Below are positions 22,901 through 35,832 of a stretch of DNA of 64,000 nucleotides, one piece after another; position 1 is the first letter of the stretch; every line of letters begins with the position of its first letter. Made by a program: the position numbers and the translations under genes. The DNA lies in NCBI RefSeq assembly GCF_020921035.1, contig NC_063154.1:3658001-3722000 (forward strand). The letters are read 5' to 3'. Under the pieces are notes generated by a model. That model ran no database searches and was not told where the DNA came from. It saw only the letters and a list, made by a program, of their open reading frames with translations. Source of the stretch: Rhodamnia argentea (taxonomy: Eukaryota; Streptophyta; Magnoliopsida; Myrtales; Myrtaceae).

Positions 22901-25601
22901 ATAAATCTGTTGGAATGGTTATGTAACTTTGAAAATGGTGATTATTAGATATAAGGATAAGATATTTCTAACTGAGAACTGCATATCTTGTTTCACTCTT
23001 GGAAATATGAAATCTCACCGCCAGCTGTTCTGCATCTGTTCCTTTTGTTAGAAAAGGCCCAACAAGTGCTTGCAGGCCTCATTTTGTCATAATCAGTTTA
23101 TATTGAGTGCTGCCATGTGTGGCTAATCCAAGTTTTGGTTGGTCAAATTGTTTGTTTGATTGCTTTAGTATTTTGTATATCCTTAACACGGTATCATGAT
23201 TACTATCTACTCCCTGCGATTTGACTTGGTCAGTGTTGGCTAAACCGTAAGCTACACGTCTGAGTTTCACATGTGCTAGTTGCTTGACATTTGAGGACAA
23301 TAATCTGAGTAGTTTTAATGTTTACTTGACCAGCAAGATGTATTAGATCCACCAGAAGACTGTTTTCGGATCAGGCTGGTCATTACACTTCTTCAGACCT
23401 GTGGCCATTACTTTGACCGTGGCTCTTCCAAGAGGAAACTTGATCGATTCCTGATGCATTTCCAGAGGTACATTTTGGGCAAAGGTGCACTACCATTGGA
23501 TATTGAATTTGACTTACAGGTCAGTAGTTGCTCTACATCATGTGAATGCTTCCTAGATTGAAATGAATGAATAGGACATAGAGGAGTAGTGTGCGACATG
23601 ACAGTCTATTTTATAGACCAATTGAAATTGCACTTTTTCTGGAACACCCTTAATGACAGATATTTTGGTTGTAACATGAAATTTTAAGTTTCTTTCCTCT
23701 TTCTAGAGGTTTAACTGCTGAAATCATGCTGCTTTCATGACATTTGTTGGTTGTTTGATCATGTCCTCATATAAGTGTGTGGTCTTTTTACAATCTGGAG
23801 TTACAGGATTTGTTTGCTGATTTGCGTCCCAACATGACTCGATATTCCTCCATTGAAGAAGTTAATACGGCGCTGTTAGAACTTGAGGAGCATGAGCGTA
23901 CTGCCTTCAGTGAGAAAGGCAGCAGTGAGAAGCAGTCTGATCTAGAAAGGATGGCAGGGAAAAGTAGACACACAATCTCAGCCGATGGCCAAAATGGTGA
24001 AAATGGTGGGGAGGAAAATGGCGAGGTGCATGAAGATATTGCTGACAGTGACACTGATTCAGGCAGCGGCTCTATAGATGCAAGACGAGATGAAGAGGAG
24101 CTGGATGATGATGGATGCGATAGTGAGGATGATGAAGACGAGGATGATGATGCACGTGGATCAGCTTCTGATGAGGATGAAGTCCACGTGAGACAGAAGA
24201 TACCTGAGGTGGACCCCTTGGAAGAAGCCAATTTTGAGCAGGAACTCAAGGCAGTTATGCAGGTACAGCAAGAGCCCTTTAGGATTTGACTTATCATAAG
24301 CAATAAGTAATTTTTTTATTTTCAACAGAGCGCAATAAATTGTTTTACTTCTCAGAATAAGTACAAAAATATTCTACATGACCTTGAATGAGCTAACATT
24401 TCAATGTTATCTTTAAAGACTAGAGGGTTAGACATTGAATGACTCAGAGCTTGTAGTTGATAATGAGGTCAAATGGTAAAATTAATCCAAACCTTTTTAA
24501 GGGTTTTCAATCTTATTCCGACCTCCTAATCCTATGAGAAAAACACGCAACCTTGTTTCAAATCTCTTTTATATCTATCTCAAGTCCAGTAACACCATTT
24601 CTGATAGGGTCTCAACCTTGTTTCAAATCTCTTTTATATCTATCTGGAGCCCTGTAACACCTTCTCTGATAGGGAATATTCCATTAGACTCTTCCCCAAA
24701 TTCCAATTTTGCCTTGACTTTATTTTTCTGTCTAATTTTCCCCCATCCATTTTCTTTCATTTTTATCTTTCGCTTTGGAAAATATTTATGTGAATTTACA
24801 TATATATTACAATACTATAATATGTCTTGAATTACTCTTCTAGTTAAAAAATAAAGGTTTCTTTAAACAAAATATTGCCTTCATGGGAATCTTATATATA
24901 CGTAAGAAAAAGGGCAAGAGGGTAATTACACTGTAGTTTTTGGAGGGAATCTGATCATGGGATAGATTTGATTTGAGTCCAAAAGATGAGGATTTATCTA
25001 TAAAACATAAAAGGGTATGTATGAAATTGAGAAATGCAGAAAACGTGGTATATTTATTGAAATTTGCTGATTTTGTTAATTAACGGAACATTGGGTGCAG
25101 GAGAGCATGGAGCAACGCCGACTAGAACTCCGAGGTCGGCCCACTATAAACATGATGATACCAATGAGCGTATTTGAGGGGTCCACCAAAGATCATGGAA
25201 GAGGGCTTGGAGGAGAGAGCGGTGATGAGGCAGTGGATGAGGATGGTGGAGGTAGCAAGGAGATCCAAGTCAAAGTTCTTGTGAAGCGAGGGAACAAGCA
25301 ACAAACTAGGCAGATGTACATTCCTCGGGACTCTTCTCTAGTGCAGAGCACCAAACAGAAGGAAGCAGCCGAACTTGAAGAGAAGCAGGACATTAAGAGG
25401 CTGGTTTTGGAGTACAATGACAGGGAAGAAGAGGAGCTTAATGGGCTAGGGACCCAGGCTTTGAATTGGTCTCAGAGTGGTAGTGGCAGGGTGATTAGTC
25501 GGGGTAACAATTGGGAACCTGGCAGTGGGAGAGCAGTCGGGACCCGTCACCGTCATCCAAATTATCCTGGCGGCGGGGGTTACTATAGTAGGAAGAGATG
25601 A
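13923..25601 (+). CDS. UPF2: UPF2, regulator of nonsense transcripts 2 (17 exons, about 1194 aa)
   Basis: UPF2 is the cytoplasmic/perinuclear scaffold that links UPF3 on exon-junction complexes to the helicase UPF1 in nonsense-mediated mRNA decay. Exons read by frame and GT-AG signals: 13923-13985, 14129-14216, 15426-15628, 15838-16182, 17052-17156, 17586-17713, 18389-18562, 18684-18765, 19947-20258, 20334-20531, 20667-20768, 21532-21783, 21888-22106, 22543-22713, 23334-23519, 23807-24262, 25101-25601. The sum is 3585 nt and stays in frame; plant UPF2 is of similar size. Domains: MIF4G-1 at about 55-290 (LKQINEEQREGLMDDLRGVN), a Lys/Glu-rich linker at 430-475, MIF4G-2 at about 480-660, MIF4G-3 at about 685-890 (RRVAHMRFLGELYNYEHVDS), an acidic tract at about 955-1003, and a C-terminal UPF1-binding region from about 1029. 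The acceptor of exon 9 is not a CAG and is the least certain junction. Confidence 0.93.
24548..24677. repeat. 65-bp tandem duplication in the last UPF2 intron
   Basis: CAACCTTGTTTCAAATCTC at 24548 recurs at 24613, and the two copies stay alike through AACACC.TCTCTGATAGGG. It lies in the 838-bp intron before the final exon, away from the splice sites. Confidence 0.7.
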
Positions 25602-25975
25602 ATATTTTTCTCGCACGACGTTTCTTCGACCCTACTTGTCCATCCGACGTGGGGAAGTTACTGCCATCGGTCACTATGGGACTGAATCAGCTGGCAAAGT
25701 GCATGAGATATTCCATTTCTAGTGGAAGTGGCGGCGCGCGATCCTGTGGATCATTTTCTTGGGCAGCTCTTCATCACCCACTGCCAAGATTAGTGCCCCA
25801 AATTCGCAACATGGAAAACATCCTGAAAGCAGATGAGATCCGCATCGGTGAATTGGTGTGGTTTTATCCGGTGGCGTCTGTCTATGCATTACACAAACGC
25901 ATGCAAAGTTGTGCTCCTGTAATTAGTTTTACATGTGCATCAGAAGAGGAAATGGTTGCGCAAGCTCTATGCTGT
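25602..25975 (+). other. UPF2 3' untranslated region (probable)
   Basis: Non-repetitive sequence directly after the UPF2 stop codon, with no other frame supported. The polyadenylation site is not evident to me. Confidence 0.4.
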
Positions 25976-26330
25976 TGTATAATTCTCAAGCTTAAGAGCA
26001 TGTCTGGTCAATAGCCCAACAGAATATAAACTGGTCTCTGAATCTATATGTGTATAAGCTTTTCTCTGTGCGAAACTATGCACGCGCGTCATCCTCGTTG
26101 CTGGCATGAGATTGAATGAAGGCGAGTCTGTGCAAGTTAGGGTTGACATCTGTGTATAATTCTCGAGCTTAAAGAGTATGTCTGGTCAATAGCCCAACAG
26201 AATATAAACTGGTCTCTGAATCTATATGTGTGTAAGCTTTTCTCTGCGCGAAACTATGCACGCGCGTCATCCTCGTCGCTGGCATGAGACTGATTGAAGG
26301 CGAGTGCGTGCAAGTTGGGGTTGACATCTG
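25976..26330. repeat. Tandem duplication of about 178 bp downstream of UPF2
   Basis: Copy 1 (25976-26152) and copy 2 (26153-26330) both begin TGTATAATTCTC and end GGGTTGACATCTG, with about a dozen differences and one inserted A in copy 2. The shared part includes ATGCACGCGCGTCATCCTCG. The low divergence implies a fairly recent duplication, probably within or just beyond the UPF2 3' UTR. Confidence 0.85.
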
Positions 26331-27772
26331 TTTCGCCTTTTCTGGCTATATGAGGTGCCGATCATGAAAGTGCTTGTGGCATACGTATCATGGGCGATGT
26401 CGATAGAGATGCCGTTGACGAAATCCGCGGATCAGCGGCACTGAATGATGTTGTTTGAGGAATGACTCGTCTCCTTTGTTTAGTCTGCCTCTCTCTCTCT
26501 CTCTCTCTCCCTCTCTGAACCAATGTCCTTATGTTGAACCCCAGAATAAGAGGAAGCTTCAAAGTCCTAGGCACGCATGTTGCGGCCAGGACCACACATC
26601 TTCCCCTAGGAATACAGGGAAATTGTTGCATCATTCTCTTTTTGACCAATGAACATGAACAATGCGATCCCTAAACCTTTTTATCAGCATTTTTTTATTT
26701 TCTCCCCTCTTCTGCTGGGCCTCAAACTGTCGTATTCCTATCTCGCCTACAACTTGTACTGCAACAAGCCCTAGATTCTTATAAAGGCTCTCTGACTTGT
26801 ATCTTGTCCAATGGGTTACGCCCCCACTCCTTTGAATAATATATAGCTCAGAGATAATATAATTATATAGTCCACACTGCCGCCACCCTAAGCGTAAAGC
26901 TATATTACTAGAAATGACAAAAACCTAAAATAAAAATGAAATAAAAAAATTTGGAAAAAAGGGTTATTCCCCATTGGGACATCTCCCACTTTGACAAATT
27001 CACCTTTTGTTTCCTTAGTCGATGATACCGCCAATCACCTCGGACATGTCGTATCTCTCGGGGTCGACCAGATGTTTCCTTTCTAAAAAGGAGGGCACTC
27101 TTAAGTGCTTCATTTTCTTTAGTTTATTATACATTTATTCAATTGTTTATTACAATTACAATCACTATCCGATCCTTTTGGCTTCATGTCGTCCACGCAA
27201 AACTCGAGTATTTTTTTCCTTCGACGTGATATCCTCATTATCGTCTCATTTTTCTTTTGTATCATTTTCCTGCATTATTATAAGCCTATGAAGTAAGAAG
27301 CTCTTGGTCCTAGTTGCATGATGCGTCGCTTCTTCGTGGCCAAAGAAAGGTGTCCGGTGTCCACCACCCTTTTCTGAGGTTTTTCACTTTACGCATCCAA
27401 TGGACCGATCCAATCCAATCGACATTTTGGCCAACTTGGTTTGAGCTTGTTTCCGCGGTACAACCCTGGAAATCCGATGAAGAAAAGTTCCCGGCGTGTC
27501 GATATCGATCGTGGGTCTTTTGGCCGGGAGGATACTAAATTCGACCTCGGACAGAGGAACCGGGGCTAGGTTAAAACGATATCGCGAGCTCGGAACACTG
27601 TATCAAGAATCAGATAGACCATGTTTTAGCTAGTCAATGGTCTCATCGACATGACTTAGCGCTGGAGTTAGGTTAAACAACGCACGGCATCAAAATGGGG
27701 AATAATCCCCATTTTCCAATGAAGAGGACCGCCCCATTTTCTTTTGTCCCATCGAAGATAAAAACCCTAATC

Positions 27773-27808
<36 letters not shown>

Positions 27809-30800
27809 CATCCAAGGCCGACAAAAGAAACGCCTCCATCAGCCCACTTGTCCAAACATTTACATGGCATGAGAACTGAAAAGGAAAAACCAACGACTAG
27901 TCTCCATCCAAGGATTGCATCTTGTAAAGTTCTTGAACGACATGGGATTAAAAATTTTCTCATGAATGACTTCTCATGTCATCAGAGACCACTCCATACC
28001 GTAACCACCCACTTTTTGGGCGCATGTAACTTTGCCAAACACTGCTCGGGCCAGAGGACAAAGACGATTCTATGTTATAGAACTCGATGTAGATGTACTT
28101 CGATGCCGAAATGCTTTACCACACGATACGGGTAGGTTTCTATCGCGTACATCGACCGCCATCAAGGTCGTCAAGTTTCCGATGCCCTACTTGGAAATAC
28201 GAAATAAATAACTTTCTTCTCGTAAGGTTTGATTTGTTTTTTTTTATTATTTTTGACAAACTAAAGACGTTTCATGGGATTCAATTGTTTTTTCTTCTTC
28301 CTTTTGTGCACAATGTGATGGATTTGGCCGGTTGGAATCGATCCGAGGCACCAATTTTGGAGCGTTGCTGGGGTGGGGCCGAGGGGGAAGAGACGGGGAG
28401 GGGGGGCAAATTGGTAAATAATGAGAAAGACGGGGGTAAAATGGGAGAAAAGATGAGGGGAGAGTAGTACGAAAGGAGGGGAAGAGACCACGTCGACACA
28501 GGGTCCAAAAACCTCGTACCCCTGCCGACAAGTACACCAAATTGCAATGGTTTCCCTATCCACTTTCGGAGAAAACTATATTATAATGTCCCCACAATAA
28601 AATAAATTATTTCCCAAATAAAATAATGTTTGCCGATGAAAATATCGCCTCCACTTGCAATATAGATAGCGTAATTAAGGAAGCAAATCTCATGATTAAT
28701 CATGGTCACATCCTCCCTTAGCCCACAAGGAAAGTTGGAAAGTGACCCAAGTGATTGAACCACAAGGAATGACCAATTTGGAAAGTTTCTTTGTTTATTT
28801 ATTTTTCTTCTTTTGATCCTTTTTAAGGTTTGTGGCGACTGACCAATTGGTGAATTTCTTATTTTTGCCCCCTGAACTCTTCTTTTTTTTACTTTTTTAC
28901 CCCCATTTCCTATTAGAAAAGCCTGAGGAGATTTTGCACGTGTTTTTCTGAAAAAAAAAAGAAAGTCTTTTGACGTTTTATAATTTCAGCTAATTCAGCC
29001 AGCAAAAGGGAATTCAGCCTGCAGATTTAACATGGAAACATGGAAAGGTTCCAATTTAGGGCAAGAATTTCCGACCATTTCCTTGCATGTTTGACTTTTG
29101 ATGGCGGTTTTGCTAGTTTTGGGTAGTTGCTTTGTTTTTGTGAAGGTCTTGTCAGGTTTGTACTTGGAAGGACCCATGCCACCCAACCAAATTTAGAGCC
29201 AAGCACGACTTAGAATTTCACACATTGCCATTAAAAATAAAATGGAGAGAAACCCAGTTGGTTTTGTGCATAAAAAATCAGATCCCGTGATTATATAGAC
29301 TTTCATCTTATGATGCATGTTCTGCTGAACTCTCGAGCTTTCAAATAGTAATCCAAACTTCTTGCACATGCCATTTCTGAATACCAATACGATCGGATGC
29401 GACTCGGCAATGATTTGATTTTTCGTAGTTGAATTATTTAGATTTTTTTTAGGATTTTTTTTATAAGTAGCATTAAATTATTGAAAAAGTGTTTCCTTGG
29501 TGCCTGCCCATGTTAAAAATTATTAATATGGCTGCACTCTACTTTCGCAGGTTTCCATTTCAAACGAACGCATAACACATGCCCGAATATTACGTATCGG
29601 CAAAAAAATAATAATAATTAATCAGCTATTTTCCCTTATTTATATAAATAAATTACGAGTTTTAATGGGTTGTTAAACGTAAGGTGCTACGTCACCCTCC
29701 TGCCAATCCTGATTAATTTTAATGCCAAATCGTGTTTAAGGTAATACCAAATAATAAGGCGCGTGACGGCACCCATGACGTCATCAGTGGGATGGCGCTC
29801 TTGCACCGGAACCACTACGTACCGGTCAAACCTCCTGTCGCGGCGGCACGCGCCGAGAAGCGCGTGGGAGTTTGGTTCTGCGTAGCAAAAAGGGAGGAGG
29901 GTGCTCTCGCCTCAGTGGCCCACCGGAGACCTTATCTTCTTATTACTAATGCGCCGTGGCTTGCAATAATTGGGCTAATCTGGATCGAATTAGATTCCCC
30001 ACATTATAAAATATGAAGTATTTATGTTTTGTTTGCAAAAAAAAAAAAAAAAACACTTGTTAATCTAAAGTTGAAAATCATTTAAAAATTGTGGGATTTC
30101 ATTTTTAATTAGTCCATATCAATCCATGTATAGCTTATCGATTCAAGAATGCCTCAGTTGTCAATTTAAATAGAAAATCTTGTTTTTACTTTGATTATTT
30201 AAGTAGATTTTCTGGTCAATGATAGCATCATTAAAAAAGTGGATGAGTATTTTCCTTTTTGTCGTTGAAGGGGGGCGATTGATCAATCAGAGGTGCTTGC
30301 TAATCTAAGGTCGACAACCATTGTATTTAGCTTATCCGATTGTAAACCGGTCCTTATCAAACCACATATAGCTTTATCGATGATAGCTTTGCCCGATTGC
30401 CAAAGTACACTAAAAAATATAGTTTGTTTCAGGCGATGTACTTTGGCCAAAGAAAAAAATCCCATTCGTACTTGAATTTATTATACTACCACATAGTCAT
30501 GCACATGTACTAATAACGTCGGAACAGAAGAGATCGAGTTATTTTTCATGAATATCATGTGTGTGTGTATATATAGATATATACATATGTCAGCATAAAC
30601 TTAACTATTTTGCCAATTTATTTTTCCACTTAGAAATTATCAATGTTCATGTCGGATATTTCATTATTCAGTGTCGTCCGTTTGGGGAAGTATCAAGGAG
30701 TGGTCAAGGATCTCTTGGCATTTGGCATCCAAGAGAGGTTGGATGAGGAAAAAAAAAAGTTATGCAATTCTTTTTATTGGATATGATATCACGTTCGTAA

Positions 30801-33800
30801 CAATATCAATCCGGATATAAAAAAAATTACAGAAAAATAAGACTAGCCGATCTGTTTAATTTTTAAATTTAATAGAAGTGAAATTTTTTTAAATTAAGCA
30901 GAAGTGAAAAAAAAAATCGCAATAATGCTATTAACCGCTGCGGCCTTTCATTAGTATTGGGGGATTGAAAGATTGTTTTTTATTTTTTTTTAGAACCTCA
31001 AATTTGTTTACAAAAGAAAGAGGTAAATAAATAAATAAATAAAAAGGAATCTCTGTAAAGGTCGCAGTCAAGCAACCCGATTGAGGGGTTAATGAGAATA
31101 TAAAGGATTACCGTAAGAGGAAAGGTTCCGATGTGGGACGGCCACGACAGGATTCTTGTTCTCCCCCTGTCGTTTCCCTTTTTGATCAGTCACTTCCCTG
31201 CGTGTCCCGCAGATTGGGTCGAAACGGACGGCCCAGATTTTTCATCGTCTCATTTCCATTTTTGGTGGGTGCGTGGGGCCGAGACATTTGATTGGATTTG
31301 TGGGGGCCCCTTTGGTGGGTCCCGCTCTTCGTCTTTTGTCCGCAGTAAGGGACAGGCCGACGAGACGAGACGAGACGAGACACCTCGTCTCCCATTAAGG
31401 TTTCTCTCTCCCATGGCTCATCCTTTTCTCGTCCACTAAAATGGTGGTTGGCCTTTTTTATTTTTTTTTCCCTTTCATTTTCTCCCCCTTTTCTTGACTT
31501 AAAAAAAAAAAAAAACGACAAAAAACGAAAATATCTTTGGGAATCTTAATATTTTATTGTCTTTTTTTTTTTTCATTTCATTTTTGGGAGAAGTGTCCAA
31601 TAATCGGCTTCCTCAACCTCGAGCGAAATGCAAATCCGATCGCTCGGCTTGATCCGCGATTTTATTTAGAGTCGAGTTCTAGAAGGGAATTCGACAAAAT
31701 ATCCATCGAAGCTGCACGACGCTCTTGTTTGAGAATACTTGACGGCTTCGTGAGATGCGGACGGATCGTTTGTGTCACGAAAAAAAGTCACCGGAAGAGA
31801 CGAGATAGATATCTCGACAAAAAATTAATGAATATCTCTTTGAAGATTCAAAGACGTAACCATGATGTCCTTTTCAAACTTACATTATTTTTCTCACATC
31901 AACATACGTTGCGTTAAATCATAAAATTGATAGAGCGGCGACTTTCTCATCGAATGGTTTTGGCAAAAGCTTGGTTTACGTCTGACGAGAGATCCGAACC
32001 ACAAAAACAAGTCGGTAAAATATTTCCTTGCCTAAGAGAAGATGCTAGAGGCAGTCAACTCCCCTCCTTCCTCTAACTTCCGTTGACTTTCCTATGTTAT
32101 TCAGTCCAACGAGTTGGGACTAGATAAGCTCTTGGAAAATATTGATGGTTGATCCATAAATATTGGCGAATATGCACGTAGTTCTCTTCCTTAATAAATT
32201 TGAGGGGGGAATTTCCCAAGTCTAGTCGCTCGCACGCAAATTAGGTGTGCTCTCTTTTCGTATAGACACCCTTTTGACTTTGACATTTTCCCATGCCCTA
32301 GGGCTACAATTCAACAACGAGAGTCGGCCAAAATACATGTCCAAACCTCTGCCCCAATCAATCACATCTCTTCCAGCTAATTCGATGCCGAATTTGGCAT
32401 TCCGGTTCTTATTTTTGCAGTGATTTCACAAGAAAACCAAAAACTCCGATCGCCTGAATTTAGAAGTGATGTAAGAATTTTAATCTCTTTAACGAGCTGC
32501 TGAGAATAAATATTTATTTATCACCATTCTCATAGCAATAAGTAATTGATATAGAGTTTAAAAGTGCTTGTTTTCGATTTGGTATCCCCGCTCCCCCCTT
32601 CCGGATGGAAACTTCCCGTCGGATCGGTGAAGTGGCTTCGGAAGTCGGTCTTCGATTCAAAACCTATCTTCAAGGTGCTCCAATCCTCGACGGCCCCAAA
32701 AACGAAAGGAAAAAATAAATAAAAATAAAGGAAGGGGAATTATTCATGGGAAAATTTGAAAACATTAAAGTCAAGACAAAGCGAAAATCGCACCCCCACA
32801 AAATTGAGGTTTGACCTTGAAAGTAGAGGGGTAAAGTCGGCATTAGGCAATGAACAAGTCAGTCGCCGCGCCGAGGAAAGGACAAAGACAAACCCCGTAT
32901 AGCAACCGTTCCTCGTCTCCTTTCCTGGTCGTTTTCTTTTTATTTGTTGTTATTAGCCTCTTGCCCTTTCATTTTCCTCCACTTCAATATCCAACCGAAT
33001 TTCACAGGAAACTTCGCCCATACGATAAAATCGCTTTTTCGTTCAGAAAGTTTCGATTTTCAATACATTTTCTAATACCTACGACTGTTCCTGCGATTTC
33101 AAATTTGATGTACATCATCCAGATTAAGACGGTCTGATTTTCGAAGTGTGCATATATCACAATGAAAGTCGGTGTTTGTCCTATGACGTCTTTTATTTGT
33201 GAAAACTGTCGAGACATTTTAAGAAAAGTGCTAATTATTTACGGGGAAAATTGAAAGTATTTTATTTTTTATATTTATTTGTTGATGAAAAGATCTTATT
33301 AAATTTGTGTTGATTAGGATTCTAGAAGCCCCAACAAGGTGGAAATTAAAATAGGAAAATGTGGCACGCGGAAAGCCCTTTCACCATGAAAAGAAGAGGG
33401 GGTGGGGGGGCATTTAAGGTGATGGGGTCTCAAAACTGTTGAAATTAAATGCCGCCAAAAATATTAATTAAAGGCTTATCACAAGAAGATTAAAAAAAAT
33501 CAAAAATCAAAAGTCACGTTGCTTTATTTTTGTGGGCCCGCGCCTAGAGAGCATAGGCCTCCAGCCGTCGGATCCGTGGGAGATCCAATGGACGGTGGCG
33601 ACCCGTCGTGTTTAAATTAGGTAACGGAAGGACAGGTCGGGGGGTGGTCACTACTGCACCGGCAAAATTTGGAAACGGATAGAGCGGAAAAAGAAAAAAA
33701 TAAATAAAAAGAAAGTGACCATTTATGGCATAGTCAACGTTGTCCGAACTAGATTTCGAGATTGGGGTGAGATATCTCCGTCCATTTGTTGGGGTTCTCG

Positions 33801-33936
33801 GCCACTCGGATCTCGCCACGTGGACCTCAGACGCCATATCCGGTTTCCTCTTCTAATTTCACGAACCTTTTTGTGACCGATTTACATCTAAGATTTCTCC
33901 TTTCTCCAATATGATTTGTTGAAGCAAACAAAAAAG
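26331..33936. other. Long intergenic region without recognised genes
   Basis: I see no frame with family similarity in this 7.6 kb. It holds microsatellites: (CT)n at about 26491-26510, (GA)n at 27774-27808 and a CGAGA repeat at 31361-31381. A GC-rich island at about 29750-29930 contains the palindrome ATGACGTCAT at 29775. AT-rich homopolymer runs are common (for example 30038-30052 and 31500-31515). Short frames here look like chance. Part of the region next to 37.1 kb may be distal regulatory DNA of the AP2-like gene. Confidence 0.4.
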
Positions 33937-34358
33937 TACGAGGGAAAATTGCCAAAAAAGTCCTAAACTTATTGTATTTGTGCTATATTAATCCTAAGCT
34001 TTTCATTTGTGCCGATTCGGTTCTAAACCTTTTGATAACTTACCAATTCGGTCTTGGACCTTTCTATTAATGCAAATTTGATCCTAAAATTTTTCATGAT
34101 TTGCCAATTTAGTCATTTTGAAAAATTACTCAAATAATAGGTTTACGACTAAAATGGCAAAACTTCAAAAGATTTAGGATTAAATTGAAAAAATTTCAAA
34201 AAGTTTATAATTTAATTGACATAATTGAAAGGTTTAAGACTAAATTGGCAAGTTGTCAAAATGTTTGTGACTGAATTGGCACAGTTAAAAAGTTAAGGAC
34301 TAAATTGATATGAGTACAATAAATTTATGAATTTTTTTTGGTAATTTTCTCAAAAGTA
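33937..34358. mobile_element. Complete AT-rich foldback element (GTCCTAAACTT family)
   Basis: The left end GGGAAAATTGCCAAAAAAGT followed by CCTAAACTTATTG pairs with the right end ACAATAAATTTATG..TTTTGGTAATTTTCTC. Between them lie repeated units such as GTGCCGATTCGGTTCTAAACC on the left and GACTAAATTGGCAAGTTGTC in opposite orientation on the right, with the turning point near 34110-34140. It has no coding capacity. Related, less complete copies are at 6204-6650, 6965-7140 and 35690-35830. Confidence 0.65.
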
Positions 34359-35539
34359 TGAAGCTTGCATAAGACTTTTTAGTATTTTCCTCCTTCCAGG
34401 GAAAGAAAAAATAGTTCGGTAGAATTGAGGGGCCTTGAGGGTTGGCCTTGAAGTGGCCATAAATAATTCTTGAAATTGCAGCTCGCGCCATTTGGAAACA
34501 TGCGAAATCAGCCTCAAATTTCAACGATCTCTGGGCACTTTGTAACCACAAAACTCGGAGGGAGCCATCCCCGATTACGAAGTTATTTTTTCTACCATTA
34601 CTTTTAAACGTCTTTTCTTTTCTTTTTCTTTTTATGTATATTTTCAGAAACCCGAGTCTTTGACCTTAAGAATTTCTTCCTTTTTTCCTTTCCTCGAAAA
34701 GTACCTTAGGTCTTGATCTTATTATTTAGGAAACCCTAAATTTAACGTGCGAAAGAGTTGACTCTATTGTTTTGTTGGTGTAAACAAAAGAAGATGATTT
34801 GAAAGAGTACGATCTCGAATTCGGCGAGTTCCTTCGCAACCTTAAAAGTGGCTGCCGACCAAGCAAATTGTTGAACAGTTCAGTCAACTCAAGCTACGCG
34901 TGGTAGAAGATTCATATAATCAACCAAATCTGTCGAACTTTGACCGATGAACATAGGTTTTAGGCGGTGAAGAAAAGCATGGCCTCTGTCACGATTTACA
35001 TACGATGAACTACCATTTTCCACACACTTTTGCCCCTCCAATGAAGAAACCCTCTCTCGCCAAAAAAAAAAAAACCACATTGGCAAAATGAAAAATAGAT
35101 GGCACGCCGGATTTTCTACACCGTACGATAGATTAATGTAGATTTACGTGCATCTTTGATTGTAGAAAATAATAATAAAAAAATTCAAAAAAAGAAAGAA
35201 AGAAAAAAAGAGGATTGTGATTGATAATGTTTTGGAGATAATGAATGAGAGGATATTGATTTTTCAAGGATGATAAACCGGAAAAAAGTCACCGGCGGGG
35301 CATGGTTAGCCGATTACATCACCAAAACATGTGAATGCAACATATAATGCACGAGTAATGACACGAGAAAACGCAGTCTCTGATCATCTCTTTTACCTCC
35401 AGCACCCTCGGTCTAGATCTCTATGAGTTTTTCATTCGTTTCTATCTATCCTCTTTGTGTTCACTAAACGTACAACTATCACTTTGCCTAAGAAAATGCG
35501 GGTCTCTTATCGCCCTATCCCAGGACCGGCGATGGCCTA
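34359..35539. other. Intergenic, nothing recognised
   Basis: AT-rich with purine-rich runs (AAAGAAAGAAAG near 35190-35205). No coding frame is supported. Confidence 0.35.
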
Positions 35540-35832
35540 GGCAAGGGGCACAACCCTCACTAGTAAAAATGAAAAGGAAAAAGAAAAAAGAAAAGATGAG
35601 GAAAAATTTAGAAAAAATAATTAAAAATTGTCAAATTTGTTGTCATCATCGTCGGTCATGCCACGTAATACGGCTAGCATCCGTATTAATGATTTTCGAT
35701 CAAAGTTGATTGATGAACTGAATATGCACAAATGCAAAATGTTTACGATTAAATTGATTCAATTGAAGTGTTTATGATCGGAATAGCACAAATGCAATAG
35801 GCTTAAGACATTTTTAGTACTTTTCCCTGTGA
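35540..35832. repeat. Repeat fragment related to 4320-4560 and the foldback family
   Basis: GGGCACAACCCTCACTAG, a purine-rich stretch, then CATGCCACGTAATACGGC and TTAATGATTTTCGATCAAAG match the order of blocks at 4340-4540. The end, CACAAATGCAATAGGCTTAAG followed by TTTTTAGTACTTTTCCC, is a right end of the foldback family. A truncated copy. Confidence 0.4.

Noticed and set aside
23788..24303. 171-residue Ser-rich frame on the minus strand
   Set aside because: It is the antisense of the acidic UPF2 exon; GAT/GAG-rich coding reads as Ser-rich on the other strand.
28247..28563. Three overlapping minus-strand frames of 88-100 residues
   Set aside because: All come from a purine-rich GGGGAGGGG stretch; frames overlap in all phases, as expected of low complexity.
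31537..31917. 126-residue plus-strand frame in the long intergenic region
   Set aside because: It begins with TTT-rich sequence, has no recognisable domain, codon pattern or splice context, and no similar copy in the window.
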